Shown: positions 53,240 to 61,858, numbered from the stretch's first letter. The stretch: DNA of 64,000 bases from VXYK01 sp965214565 (GCA_965214565.1 OZ243951.1:1736001-1800000); one strand, 5' to 3'. The notes: generated from the sequence alone by a model not told the origin. Made by a program: numbers and translations.

Positions 53240-56200
53240 TCAGCCGCGGGCCGCACGAGCTGCGGCACGGGCTGCATCTTCTTCATCTGAACCTCGTTCG
53301 GGGCGCTGGAGATCGATCCCCAGTTCCTCGACCGTCCGGAACGTCTCCTCATCGAGTTCCTGCATCTCAATCTCCTGGCCCTCTGAGGAGAGGACTTCGA
53401 CGTTGATGCACAGGGCCTGCATCTCCTTGATGAGCACCTTGAAAGATTCGGGGATGCCGGGTTCGGGGATGTTGTCCCCCTTGACGATCGCCTCATAGAC
53501 CCTGACGCGGCCCAAGACGTCGTCGGACTTGATCGTCAGCAACTCCTGGAGGCAGTAGGCGGCACCGTACGCTTCGAGGGCCCACACCTCCATCTCACCG
53601 AACCGCTGTCCACCGAATTGTGCCTTTCCGCCGAGCGGTTGCTGGGTGATCATCGAGTACGGCCCCGTCGAGCGGGCGTGGATCTTGTCGTCGACGAGGT
53701 GCGACAGCTTCAGGATGTAGACGTATCCCGTCATGATCGGGTTGTCGTAGGCTTCGCCGGTGCGACCGTTGTAGAGCACCTGCTTGCCGTCGTCGCCGAT
53801 CAATCGGGTCTGGCCGCCGTGGCTCTCGGGGTTGAGGTTTTTCAGAATGTCGACGATCACAGGCTTGTCGCCTGCCAGTTCCTTCTCGTCCCATTTGGCA
53901 CCGTCGAAGACGGGCGTGGAGATGAAAACTGCCGGGTCTGTGGTTGGGCGAGTCTTGGACTCGGTGTCGCGGACCGGTTCGTTGCCGACCCTCGATCCGT
54001 CGGTCTCCCAACCCCAGCGGGCGCAGTAGCCGAGATGAGCCTCCAGTACCTGGCCGACGTTCATGCGCGACGGCACGCCCAGCGGGTTGAGGATGATGTC
54101 TACCGGTTGGCCGTCGGCGTTGTAGGGCATGTCCTCGATCGGGAGGATCTTGGAGATGACGCCCTTGTTGCCGTGGCGTCCGGCGAGCTTATCGCCGACA
54201 CTGATCTTGCGTTTCTGGGCGACATAGACCCGGACCAGTTGGTTGACGCCCGGGGGGAGCTCGGCGTCGTCGCGGCTGAAGGCCTTGACATCGATGACCT
54301 TGCCGCTCTCACCGTGGGGAACCTTGAGAGAGGTGTCGCGCACCTCTCGGGCCTTCTCGCCGAAGATCGCGCGCAGCAGGCGCTCTTCGGGCGTCAGCTC
54401 CGTCTCGCCTTTGGGTGTGACTTTGCCGACGAGCACATCGCCGGGCCCGACTTCGGCCCCGACCCGGATTATGCCCCGTTCGTCGAGATCGGCCAGGATG
54501 TCGTCGCTCAGGTTGGGGATGTCCCGGGTGATGTCCTCGGCACCTAGTTTGGTGTCGCGGGCATCGATCTCGTGCTCATGGATATGGACCGAGGTGAGCA
54601 CGTCGTCTTTGACGAGCCGCTCCGAGAGAATGATGGCGTCCTCGAAGTTGTAGCCCTCCCAGGGCATGAAGGCCACGAGCAGGTTCTTCCCGAGTGCGAG
54701 CTCTCCGTTGTCGGTGGAGGGACCGTCGGCCAACAACTGGCCGGCAGTGACTTTGTCGCCGGCTGCGACCCTCGGCTTCTGGGAGATGCAGGAGTCCTGA
54801 TTCGAGCGCTCGAAGCGCTTCAGTCGAATGTTGGTCCGGCCGAGGTTCTTGTAGTCGATGATCATGTGCTCAGCGTCGAGCTCGAGCACTGTTCCGTCGT
54901 CGTCGGCGAGCACTATGTCGCCTGCGTCGGTTGCGCAGTCGGTTTCGATGCCGGTACCGATGTAGGGCGCTTCAGAGCGCACCAGGGGCACGGCTTGACG
55001 CTGCATGTTGGCGCCCATCAGGGCCCGGTTGGCGTCGTCGTGCTCAAGGAACGGGATGAGCGCAGTGGCGACCGAGATGATCTGCTTCGGTGAGACGTCC
55101 ATCATCTGGACTTCGTCGGGGGGAACCGAAGAAATCTCAGTCGTCGCGCCGAAGAAGACGTCTTCGTCGAGTTGCGCGCGCAGTTCTTTGAGAGACACGG
55201 CCTGGGGTGAACGCCTCACCAGGACGCGGTCGTTGATGAACTTCCCCTCGTCGTCGATAGGGGCGTTGGCCTGGGCTACGACGAACTCCTCCTCCTCGTC
55301 GGCGGCCAGGTAGACGATCTCGTCGGTGACCGTCCCGTCTTTGACCACCCGGTAAGGCGACTCGATGAAGCCGAACGGGTTGACCCGCGCGTAGGATGCC
55401 AGACCACCGATCAGACCGATATTGGGGCCCTCCGGTGTTTCGATGGGGCACATGCGGCCGTAGTGCGAGAAGTGAACGTCGCGGACTTCGAAGCCTGCAC
55501 GCTCGCGCGACAGTCCACCGGGACCGAGCGCAGACAGGCGGCGGCGGTGGGTCAACCCCGATAGCGGGTTGACCTGATCCATGAACTGCGAAAGCTGCGA
55601 GGTCCCGAAGAACTCCTTGATCGCGGCGACGACCGGACGGATGTTGATCAGTGTCTGAGGAGCGATCGCCTCCACATCCTGGGTGGTCATGCGTTCGCGG
55701 ACGACGCGCTCCATACGCGACAGGCCGATGCGGACTTGATTCTGGATCAACTCGCCGACGCTGCGGATACGACGGTTGGCGAAGTGGTCCTGGTCGTCGA
55801 GGCGGTAGCCCGGGGTGGCGTGAGCCAGATTGAGCAGGTAGGTCGTTGCAGCCAGCATTTCGGCTTGGGAAAGTACGGACTGGTCCGGGTCGGGTCGTTC
55901 CAGATCCAGACCGAACTGCTCTTCGAGGAAGTCGATCTCTGGGCCGAGTTTGCGGTTGAGCTTGTAGCGGCCCACCCGGGACAGGTCGTAGCGGCGCGAA
56001 TCGAAGAAGGCGTTGCGGAAATATGAACGAGCCGACTCGACCGTGTGCGGTTCGCCGGGGCGTGCACGCTTATAGATCTCAAGGAGTGACTCTTCGCGGG
56101 TGGGCGCGATGTCCTTATCCTTCTCCCACTGGCCTTCAAGGAGGTGGAAGTGTTCGACGAGGCGGTCCAGGAAGCCCGGTTCGTTCTCTTCGTCGTAGCC

Positions 56201-56827
56201 GAGAGCCCGTAGCAGGGTGAACAGCGAGATGCGGCGCTTGCGGGCGACACGTGCGCCGGCGGTCGTGTCCTTGCCGGGCTTTTGTTCCACGTCGAACTCG
56301 ATCCATTCGCCGCGGTAAGGGTGGATGGTTCCGGTAACTATCTGATGCTTGCTGCGGTTGCGCAGTCGGTAGCGCTCGCCGGGTTGGAAGATGACGCCGG
56401 GGGACCGTACGAGCTGCGACACAACAACCCGCTCAGTGCCGTTGATGATGAAGGTTCCCTTTTCCGTCATCATCGGGAAGTCGCCCATGAAGACGGTCTG
56501 TTCTTTGATCTCGCCAGTGTTGGCGTTCATGAACCGGGCGCGCACGAATATCGGCGCGCTGTAGGTCATGTCCTTTTCCTTGCATTCTTCAACGGTGAAC
56601 TTCGGCGGCGGACAGAGGTCCTCGTCGTCGGGATCGAACTCGAGTTCAAGTTGAAGCGTCTCCGCGAAGTCGCGGATCGGGCTGATGTCCCGGAAGGTCT
56701 GAGCCAGTCCCTCCTTGAGCAGCCATTCAAACGATTTCTTTTGGACAGCGATCAGATTCGGCAGTTCGAGGACCTCTTTGAGGTTTCCGAACGAATAGCG
56801 TTCGCGTGGTTCGGCGCGTGTTGTCAC
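53240..56827 (-). CDS. rpoB: RNA polymerase beta subunit
   Basis: 1195 residues. The rifampicin pocket reads GTSQLSQFMDQVNPLSGLTH then RRRLSALGPGG, with Val419 where Asn is usual (E. coli position 518). The active-site parts (HYGRMCPIETPEGPNIGLI, KLAGRHGNKGVISKILPIED) and C-terminal GKAQFGGQRFGEMEVWALEA are canonical. Followed by rpoC after 34 bp. Own promoter upstream. Confidence 0.98.
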   Translation of the reverse strand: MTTRAEPRERYSFGNLKEVLELPNLIAVQKKSFEWLLKEGLAQTFRDISPIRDFAETLQLELEFDPDDEDLCPPPKFTVEECKEKDMTYSAPIFVRARFMNANTGEIKEQTVFMGDFPMMTEKGTFIINGTERVVVSQLVRSPGVIFQPGERYRLRNRSKHQIVTGTIHPYRGEWIEFDVEQKPGKDTTAGARVARKRRISLFTLLRALGYDEENEPGFLDRLVEHFHLLEGQWEKDKDIAPTREESLLEIYKRARPGEPHTVESARSYFRNAFFDSRRYDLSRVGRYKLNRKLGPEIDFLEEQFGLDLERPDPDQSVLSQAEMLAATTYLLNLAHATPGYRLDDQDHFANRRIRSVGELIQNQVRIGLSRMERVVRERMTTQDVEAIAPQTLINIRPVVAAIKEFFGTSQLSQFMDQVNPLSGLTHRRRLSALGPGGLSRERAGFEVRDVHFSHYGRMCPIETPEGPNIGLIGGLASYARVNPFGFIESPYRVVKDGTVTDEIVYLAADEEEEFVVAQANAPIDDEGKFINDRVLVRRSPQAVSLKELRAQLDEDVFFGATTEISSVPPDEVQMMDVSPKQIISVATALIPFLEHDDANRALMGANMQRQAVPLVRSEAPYIGTGIETDCATDAGDIVLADDDGTVLELDAEHMIIDYKNLGRTNIRLKRFERSNQDSCISQKPRVAAGDKVTAGQLLADGPSTDNGELALGKNLLVAFMPWEGYNFEDAIILSERLVKDDVLTSVHIHEHEIDARDTKLGAEDITRDIPNLSDDILADLDERGIIRVGAEVGPGDVLVGKVTPKGETELTPEERLLRAIFGEKAREVRDTSLKVPHGESGKVIDVKAFSRDDAELPPGVNQLVRVYVAQKRKISVGDKLAGRHGNKGVISKILPIEDMPYNADGQPVDIILNPLGVPSRMNVGQVLEAHLGYCARWGWETDGSRVGNEPVRDTESKTRPTTDPAVFISTPVFDGAKWDEKELAGDKPVIVDILKNLNPESHGGQTRLIGDDGKQVLYNGRTGEAYDNPIMTGYVYILKLSHLVDDKIHARSTGPYSMITQQPLGGKAQFGGQRFGEMEVWALEAYGAAYCLQELLTIKSDDVLGRVRVYEAIVKGDNIPEPGIPESFKVLIKEMQALCINVEVLSSEGQEIEMQELDEETFRTVEELGIDLQRPERGSDEEDAARAAARAARG

Positions 56828-56974
56828 CAGTGCTCCTGAGTTGCCAGTGAACGAAAACGGAGCGCGGCAACCGGAGCGCGAGAAATCGATCGGAAGTTGG
56901 TCGGAACAGGCACCAAGGGGACCACGCTGTTTCAGAGGCTAGTGGGCGAGGAGCCGAGCAGCAACTTGGGCAAC

Positions 56975-57006
56975 AAAAAGCCGCGCCTGCCGGTTATCTT
57001 GGCGGC
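56975..57006 (-). terminator. Possible attenuator in the rpoBC leader
   Basis: On the minus strand GCCGC and GCGGC arms enclose an imperfect stem followed directly by TTTTT. It lies ~40-70 bp downstream of the rpoB promoter and ~150 bp before rpoB, so partial termination of the leader is possible. The stem is only 5-6 bp. Confidence 0.35.
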
Positions 57007-57042
57007 ACGCTCCAGGCCGGTGAACCAGCCGAAGATACGCGA

Positions 57043-57071
57043 AGAATAGAACAGTTTCCTGCTGAGGTCAA
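57043..57071 (-). promoter_or_regulatory. rpoBC promoter
   Basis: TTGACC (57066-57071), 17-bp spacer, TATTCT (57043-57048) on the minus strand: a strong sigma-70-type match. It leaves a leader of about 210 nt before rpoB. It sits just beyond the phosphatase stop, giving rpoBC independent transcription. Confidence 0.75.
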
Positions 57072-57105
57072 GTGTTGGGCCCATCCGGCGGCGTTGTCGG
57101 CGGAA

Positions 57106-58086
57106 TCATCCCTTGCCCGGCGTACACAGATTCGAGCGAGCTGCTTCAACCAGTTCATCGCTCACACCGATCGAGGCGAGGTAGCCCTCGTGGTCCCTCC
57201 AGCGTTGTCGGAGCCCTTGGAGTGTCTGTCGCATGACGATCCTCGGCGACAGCCACATCGTCTCGAAATCCTGTGGATCGAATCCTGCAGCACGGATCTG
57301 TTCCTGGAATCGCGAGTCGGTGACCGGTCTGCGGTACTGCTGACTGATCTCGTAATCGTCGAGCAGATACGGTTCGGGTACTCCCGCCAGTCCGAGAAGA
57401 ACCATCGCCATGACGCCTGTCCGGTCTTTGCCTGCCGTGCAGTGAAAGAGGATGCGCTGTCCCGCGGCGACCGTGTTGACGACCTCCATGAAGTAGTCGC
57501 CGAACCCTTCGAGCATGTTCAGGTACCCGGTGGTCATGTCGTCGTTGTCGAACTTGGTGAGGGTGCCGTCGACGATGCGCGCCAGCATGCTGCGATGCTG
57601 CGCCACATCGCTGGACATGGGGAGGTGGACGTGGGTGACGGTGCTGGGAAGTTGATCGGGGGCGGCGGCGACTTCCGCGTTGCTGCGCAGGTCGAACACA
57701 GTGGAGATGCCAAGCGACTCGATCATTGCCTGGTCGTCGGCGCTGAGTCCGTCGAGCCGGTCGCTGCGAAAGACGCGTCCCCAACGGGTGGACGAGCCGT
57801 GGAGCGTCGGGTAGCCGCCGAGGTCGCGGAAGTTGTCGGGACCGTCTGTGTCCAGGCAGCGCTGCGCCACGACAGTGAACCCCTCCCCGGGTTCGAACAG
57901 GTGGATGTACTGTCGGTCCTCGCCGCGGGCGATGACGGCGCGGCCCGCCCGGTCGGGGGCGCGGACATCGGTTCCGGGGTCGTCGGGATCGTTGGAAACG
58001 AAGACCGACAACGACGGTGATCCACCTCGCCAGGTGACGATCAACTCGTCGTTGTCGGCAACAACGTTGATGTGGGTGACGGCCAC
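57106..58086 (-). CDS. Tyrosine-protein phosphatase (MptpB-like)
   Basis: 326 residues, GTG start immediately after the rplL stop. A ~75-residue N-terminal beta domain (INVVADNDELIVTWRGG) precedes the phosphatase domain. That domain has NFRDLGGYPT, RVFRSDRLDGLS and the catalytic loop HCTAGKDRTGV, where C-x5-R has the extra K-D typical of the actinobacterial MptpB/Y_phosphatase3 group acting on phosphotyrosine or phosphoinositides. No signal peptide. It separates rplL from rpoB, an unusual site for a phosphatase. Confidence 0.88.
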   Translation of the reverse strand: MAVTHINVVADNDELIVTWRGGSPSLSVFVSNDPDDPGTDVRAPDRAGRAVIARGEDRQYIHLFEPGEGFTVVAQRCLDTDGPDNFRDLGGYPTLHGSSTRWGRVFRSDRLDGLSADDQAMIESLGISTVFDLRSNAEVAAAPDQLPSTVTHVHLPMSSDVAQHRSMLARIVDGTLTKFDNDDMTTGYLNMLEGFGDYFMEVVNTVAAGQRILFHCTAGKDRTGVMAMVLLGLAGVPEPYLLDDYEISQQYRRPVTDSRFQEQIRAAGFDPQDFETMWLSPRIVMRQTLQGLRQRWRDHEGYLASIGVSDELVEAARSNLCTPGKG

Positions 58087-58470
58087 CTATTGGAGTTCGA
58101 CGCTGGCGCCCGCCGCTTCGAGTGCTTCTTTGGCCTTCTCGGCGTCGGCGACAGCAATTCCTTCCAAGATCTTGCTGGGGGCGCTGTCGACGAGTTCCTT
58201 GGCTTCCTTGAGGCCCAGGGAGGTGAGTCCGCGCACCTCCTTGATGACCTGGATCTTCTTCTCGCCGATGGCGGTGAGGAGCACGTCGAATTCCGTCTGT
58301 TCTTCGGCCTCGGCTTCACCGGCACCGTCGCCGGCAGGCGCCGCGGCTGCGGCTACCACCGGGGCGGCGGCCGTCACGCCGAACTTCTCCTCGAATTCCG
58401 TCAGCAACTCGCTGAGTTCGAGGACGCTCATGGCGCCGATCGCATCGAGGATCTCTTCTTTGGTTGCCAT
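58087..58470 (-). CDS. rplL: 50S ribosomal protein L7/L12
   Basis: 127 residues from ATG 58470 (MATKEEILDAIGAMSVLELS). N-terminal dimer helix, Ala-rich hinge (APVVAAAAAPAGDGAGEAEA), and C-terminal factor-binding domain (KKIQVIKEVRGLTSLGLKEA). The longer upstream frame is antiphase to rplJ. Confidence 0.97.
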   Translation of the reverse strand: MATKEEILDAIGAMSVLELSELLTEFEEKFGVTAAAPVVAAAAAPAGDGAGEAEAEEQTEFDVLLTAIGEKKIQVIKEVRGLTSLGLKEAKELVDSAPSKILEGIAVADAEKAKEALEAAGASVELQ

Positions 58471-58471
58471 G

Positions 58472-59254
58472 TCAGGCCTCCTTTTCTTGGCTGGCTTCGC
58501 CAGACTCGCCGGCGTCTCCGGCATCGGCGTCAGCCGACGCCTCGGTTTGGTCGGATGCATCGTCGGGCTCGGCGGCGGGGCCGGCAGTGGGGGTAGCGGC
58601 CTGCGCTTCGGCATCGTCGGGTGGTGCATCAGTGGTCGTATCGGGTTCGGGCTCTTCGCCCGAGGGTTCGCCTTCAGCAGGCATCTCGGCGGGTGTCTCG
58701 CCGGCGGCTTCGGGACCTCCCCGCTGTTCGATCAGCGCGTTGAGCGCATAGGCGAAGTGACGCGGCACCGCTGAGAGCAGACTGGCGAAGGACGCCATCG
58801 GTGCCTGGAACGCACCGGCCAGTTGAGCCAACAGGATTTCCCGGGACGGAAGCTCGGCGAGCGCCTTGATCTCGTCTGAGTCGAGTGGTTTGTCGCCGAG
58901 CACACCTCCTTTGATCACCAGCAGTTGGTTGGACTTGGCGAACTCCCGGATTGCTTTGGCGACGGCCGCCACATCTCCGTCGGAACCGTCGGGTCGTTCT
59001 CCGACGAAAGCGAGTGCGGTCGGTCCGACGAGCAGGTCCTCAATCTCAAGGCCAACATCGCGTGCGGCTAGACGCACCAGTGTGTTCTTGTAGATCTTGT
59101 ACTCGCCGCCTGCTTGGCGGAGAGCCTGACGCAACTCGGCCATAGCGGACACGTCGAGTCCCCGGTACTCGGTGAGGATCATGCCGTCAGTGTCGGCGAA
59201 CTTCTCCTTCAACTCGTCGACCACTGCGACTTTGGCGGGATTCGGGTTCTTCAT
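58472..59254 (-). CDS. rplJ: 50S ribosomal protein L10 with acidic C-terminal extension
   Basis: 260 residues from ATG 59254 (MKNPNPAKVAVVDELKEKFA); normal L10 is ~175. Body: DGMILTEYRGLDVSAMAELR, KIYKNTLVRLAARDVGLEIE, ALNALIEQRGG. From ~175 a low-complexity Glu/Asp/Pro/Ala tail follows (PAEMPAEGEPSGEEPEPDTT, ASADADAGDAGESGEASQEK), after the helix that binds L7/L12. GAGGAG lies upstream of the ATG. Confidence 0.95.
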   Translation of the reverse strand: MKNPNPAKVAVVDELKEKFADTDGMILTEYRGLDVSAMAELRQALRQAGGEYKIYKNTLVRLAARDVGLEIEDLLVGPTALAFVGERPDGSDGDVAAVAKAIREFAKSNQLLVIKGGVLGDKPLDSDEIKALAELPSREILLAQLAGAFQAPMASFASLLSAVPRHFAYALNALIEQRGGPEAAGETPAEMPAEGEPSGEEPEPDTTTDAPPDDAEAQAATPTAGPAAEPDDASDQTEASADADAGDAGESGEASQEKEA

Positions 59255-59400
59255 TTCGCTCCTCCTCTCGGTGTTTGGGTTGGTCAATGCACTGGGAAAA
59301 AAACTTCGGGCGTCCACCGGATCGGCGAACGCCCAGACGAGCCCCTTGGACTAGGGGCAATCAGGAAGCTCTCCTCGTCCGGCGGGCGGCTGCCCATTGG
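59255..59400 (-). promoter_or_regulatory. rplJL leader (L10-leader-like)
   Basis: The leader before rplJ contains a hairpin GCCCCT / AGGGGC (59341-59358) and, 3' of it, a strong terminator hairpin. The order of upstream stem, terminator and r-protein gene is that expected of an L10/L12-controlled attenuator. Matching to the Rfam L10 leader was not possible here. Beyond 59400, toward rplA, the gap holds only a 17-bp tandem repeat. Confidence 0.55.
59297..59334 (-). terminator. Intrinsic terminator/attenuator upstream of rplJ
   Basis: Minus-strand arms GGGCGTTCGCC and GGTGGACGCCC pair over 11 bp (with G-U pairs) around a 5-nt loop, followed by GAAG and seven T. It lies 43 bp before rplJ, so it must be read through for rplJL expression. 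Confidence 0.8.
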
Positions 59401-59496
59401 TGCTCTTCAAGAAGGGTTCTCGTCGAGCGCACCGGAGGTCTTCGGTGAACAAGGTTTTCAGTTGTGGGTCCGATGTTATCGTCGGTTGCCGGATTT

Positions 59497-59581
59497 GGCT
59501 CAACCAGTTCAGCGGCTCAACCAGTTCGGCGGCTCAACCAATTCAGCGGCTCAACCAGTTCAGCGGCTCAACCGAAGCGGT
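59497..59581. repeat. 17-bp tandem repeat between rplJ leader and rplA
   Basis: ggctcaaccagttcagc recurs at 59497, 59514, 59531, 59548 and 59565 with only one or two substitutions: five copies with a 17-bp step. The period is not a multiple of three and no ORF uses it, so it is a non-coding minisatellite within the rplA-rplJ intergenic RNA. Confidence 0.9.
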
Positions 59582-59604
59582 GACTCAGCTAGATCCGGTC
59601 GGTC

Positions 59605-60303
59605 TCAGATGTCGCTGCCGACCAGAGAAGGATCGATGTGAACGCCCGGGCCCATGGTGGTCGAGACCACGATCTTTCGGACGTACTTGCCTTTCGCGGC
59701 GGCAGGTTTGGCCCGTTGAAGTTCGGCGGTGAGAGCGCGAAGGTTGGTCAACAGCGCCTCTTCGCTGAAAGAGGCCTTGCCGATCGGCACATGGACGTTG
59801 GCGAACCGGTCCGTACGGTATTCGACGGTGCCGCCCTTGAACTCTCCGATCGCCTTGACCACGTCGGGGGTCACAGTTCCGGTCTTGGGGTTCGGCATGA
59901 GGCCCCGAGGGCCGAGCACACGGCCGAGCTTGCCCACAGTCGGCATCATGTCGGGCGTGGCGATCGCCACGTCGAAGTCGGTCATGCCGCCCTGTACCTC
60001 CGCAGCGAGTTCTTCGCCGCCGACGTGTTCTGCGCCGGCTTCGCGAGCGGCGGTCGCCGCCTCGCCCTGGGCGAACACTGCGATACGGACATCTTTGCCG
60101 GTACCCGATGGAAGCGCGACCGTTCCGCGGATCATCTGATCGGCCTTGCGAGGATCGACGCCGAGTCGAATCACGGCATCAACACTCTCGTCGAACTTCT
60201 TGGTGCCGAGCGACTTGATGATCGCAAGGGCATCGGTGTCAGAGTGCAGATGGATGCGGTCGAACTTCTGGCTGTTGTCTCGGTACTGCTTTGCTTTCGC
60301 CAT
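59605..60303 (-). CDS. rplA: 50S ribosomal protein L1
   Basis: 232 residues; LPSGTGKDVRIAVFAQGEAA, GPRGLMPNPKTGTVTPDVVK and YRTDRFANVHVPIGKASFSE are the L1 signatures. In model bacteria L1 represses the L11-L1 mRNA. Confidence 0.97.
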   Translation of the reverse strand: MAKAKQYRDNSQKFDRIHLHSDTDALAIIKSLGTKKFDESVDAVIRLGVDPRKADQMIRGTVALPSGTGKDVRIAVFAQGEAATAAREAGAEHVGGEELAAEVQGGMTDFDVAIATPDMMPTVGKLGRVLGPRGLMPNPKTGTVTPDVVKAIGEFKGGTVEYRTDRFANVHVPIGKASFSEEALLTNLRALTAELQRAKPAAAKGKYVRKIVVSTTMGPGVHIDPSLVGSDI

Positions 60304-60403
60304 TGTGGCTCCCTCTCAGTTGTTGCCGCCCGGCGAGGTCTTCCGGTGCGAGCAATCGGCTGAATCTCAGCCGGTCGGTCCTATAGCGGGTGGCCTCAGC
60401 CGG

Positions 60404-60823
60404 TCACTTCGACGCCCATGGAGCGGGCGGTGCCAGCAACCTGCTGCTTGCGCCCTCGAGGTCGATCGCATTGAGGTCGGGCATCTTGATCTCGGCGATC
60501 TCGGCGACTTGAGCGTCGGTGATGCTTCCGACGGTCTCACGCCCCGTGTTGTTCGCTGCCGATTCGATACCTGCTGCCTTCTTGATCAGGGAGGTGGTGG
60601 GTGGCGTCTTGAGGATGAAGGAGAAGGAGCGGTCTTCGAAGATGGTGATCTCCGCTGGGATGATCTGGCCGCGCCGGTCCTCGGTACTGGCGTTGTAGTC
60701 ACGGCAGAAGTCCATGATGGCGACGCCGTGAGGACCGAGCGCCGTGCCCACTGGGGGGGCGGGCGAGGCCTGACCGGCGGGGATCTGGATTCTTACGACT
60801 GCGGCGACCTGTTTTTTGGCCAT
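60404..60823 (-). CDS. rplK: 50S ribosomal protein L11, apparent C-terminal frameshift
   Basis: 139 residues as read. The N-terminal domain (IPAGQASPAPPVGTALGPHG) and PPTTSLIKKAAGIESA are normal up to MPDLNAIDLE. The frame then ends GASSRLLAPPAPWASK, which is not L11-like. The adjacent frame encodes the expected ending QVAGTARSMGVEVTG with a stop at 60396-60398. One extra base in the C-run at 60453-60455 restores it (DLEGRKQQVAGTARSM). Either the sequence has a homopolymer error or this strain has a mutated L11 C-terminal RNA-binding helix. Confidence 0.9.
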   Translation of the reverse strand: MAKKQVAAVVRIQIPAGQASPAPPVGTALGPHGVAIMDFCRDYNASTEDRRGQIIPAEITIFEDRSFSFILKTPPTTSLIKKAAGIESAANNTGRETVGSITDAQVAEIAEIKMPDLNAIDLEGASSRLLAPPAPWASK

Positions 60824-60926
60824 GTGACTTCCTCATAGTCGGGGGGCGATCCAGTGTGGGCCGATTGGACCTCAGCGACAACCTCAGCGGTCGCAGAGAT
60901 CGGCATCTGAACGTGCCGATTGCCGG

Positions 60927-60962
60927 TGATGGGTGGAGTGATGGGTGGAGTGATGGGCGTAG
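60927..60962. repeat. 12-bp tandem repeat between nusG and rplK
   Basis: tgatgggtggag occurs twice head to tail (60927, 60939), followed by a diverged third copy at 60951. It lies in the 183-bp nusG-rplK gap, which otherwise shows no gene. Confidence 0.75.
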
Positions 60963-61006
60963 TTGGGGGAGGGGTGGTGGGGTGTTCGAGTTCGTCTGAC
61001 CGTGCC

Positions 61007-61852
61007 TTAGAGTCTGGCGACTTGGGCGAACTCAAGTTCTACGGGGGTTTCCCGGCCAAAGATGTTGACCAGGACCTTGACACGCAGTTGGTCTTCGTTG
61101 ATCTCGATGATCTCCCCGGAGAAGTCGGCGAATGGGCCTTCCCGGACCCGAACGGTCTCTCCCATGCCGTACTCGAACATCGGTTTGGAGCGCTTGGCCG
61201 CTTCTTGAGTACGGTCAGCTTCGACGCCGAGAAAGTTCTCCACATCCTTGCGACGCATCGGTGACGGCTTGCCGCCCTGGTTCACGAAACCGGTGACCCC
61301 AGGCGTGTTGCGAATCACATACCAGGAGTCGTCGTCGAGGCGGGTGCGGCAGAGCAGGTAGCCGGGGAACAGCTTCTTCTCTGTGATCACCTTCTTGCCG
61401 TTCTTGAACTCGGGGGTCTCACGGGTTGGGATCACCACCTCGTAGATGCGTTCCTCCATGTTCATCGAGGCGATGCGAGCCTGAAGATTCTGCTTGACCT
61501 TCTTCTCGTAGCCAGACTGGGTGTGGAGCACGAACCAGCGACCTGGACGGTCATAGGGAGACACGTAGGGTTCCTCTTCGCCGGCCAGGATGTCGTCTTC
61601 GCTGAGAACCTCGGGTGCTTCGGAGGCGTCAGACCCTTCGGTCGACGCGGTGGCGGAGTCGGCCGAATCGGAACTGTCATCGACTGCTACCGCCTGTGCA
61701 GCACCGGCAACACTGGCATCGCTGGGAGCTTGCGTTGCGTTCGGGCCCGTCCAGGCGTTGGCGAGACCCGCCCCGACCGGCGCTGGGTCGGAGTGCGCGG
61801 CAACGGAGTGTTCTCGGTTGGCTTGTTCTGGGGTATCGGATTGGTCAGGCAT
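61007..61852 (-). CDS. nusG: Transcription termination/antitermination protein NusG
   Basis: 281 residues. The first ~100 are an acidic, Ser/Ala-rich extension (DDSSDSADSATASTEGSDAS). The NGN domain follows (RWFVLHTQSGYEKKVKQNLQ, EKKLFPGYLLCRTRLDDDSW, TPGVTGFVNQGGKPSPM), then the KOW domain (GETVRVREGPFADFSGEIIE). Couples RNA polymerase with ribosome or Rho. Confidence 0.96.
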   Translation of the reverse strand: MPDQSDTPEQANREHSVAAHSDPAPVGAGLANAWTGPNATQAPSDASVAGAAQAVAVDDSSDSADSATASTEGSDASEAPEVLSEDDILAGEEEPYVSPYDRPGRWFVLHTQSGYEKKVKQNLQARIASMNMEERIYEVVIPTRETPEFKNGKKVITEKKLFPGYLLCRTRLDDDSWYVIRNTPGVTGFVNQGGKPSPMRRKDVENFLGVEADRTQEAAKRSKPMFEYGMGETVRVREGPFADFSGEIIEINEDQLRVKVLVNIFGRETPVELEFAQVARL

Positions 61853-61858
61853 GGAAAC

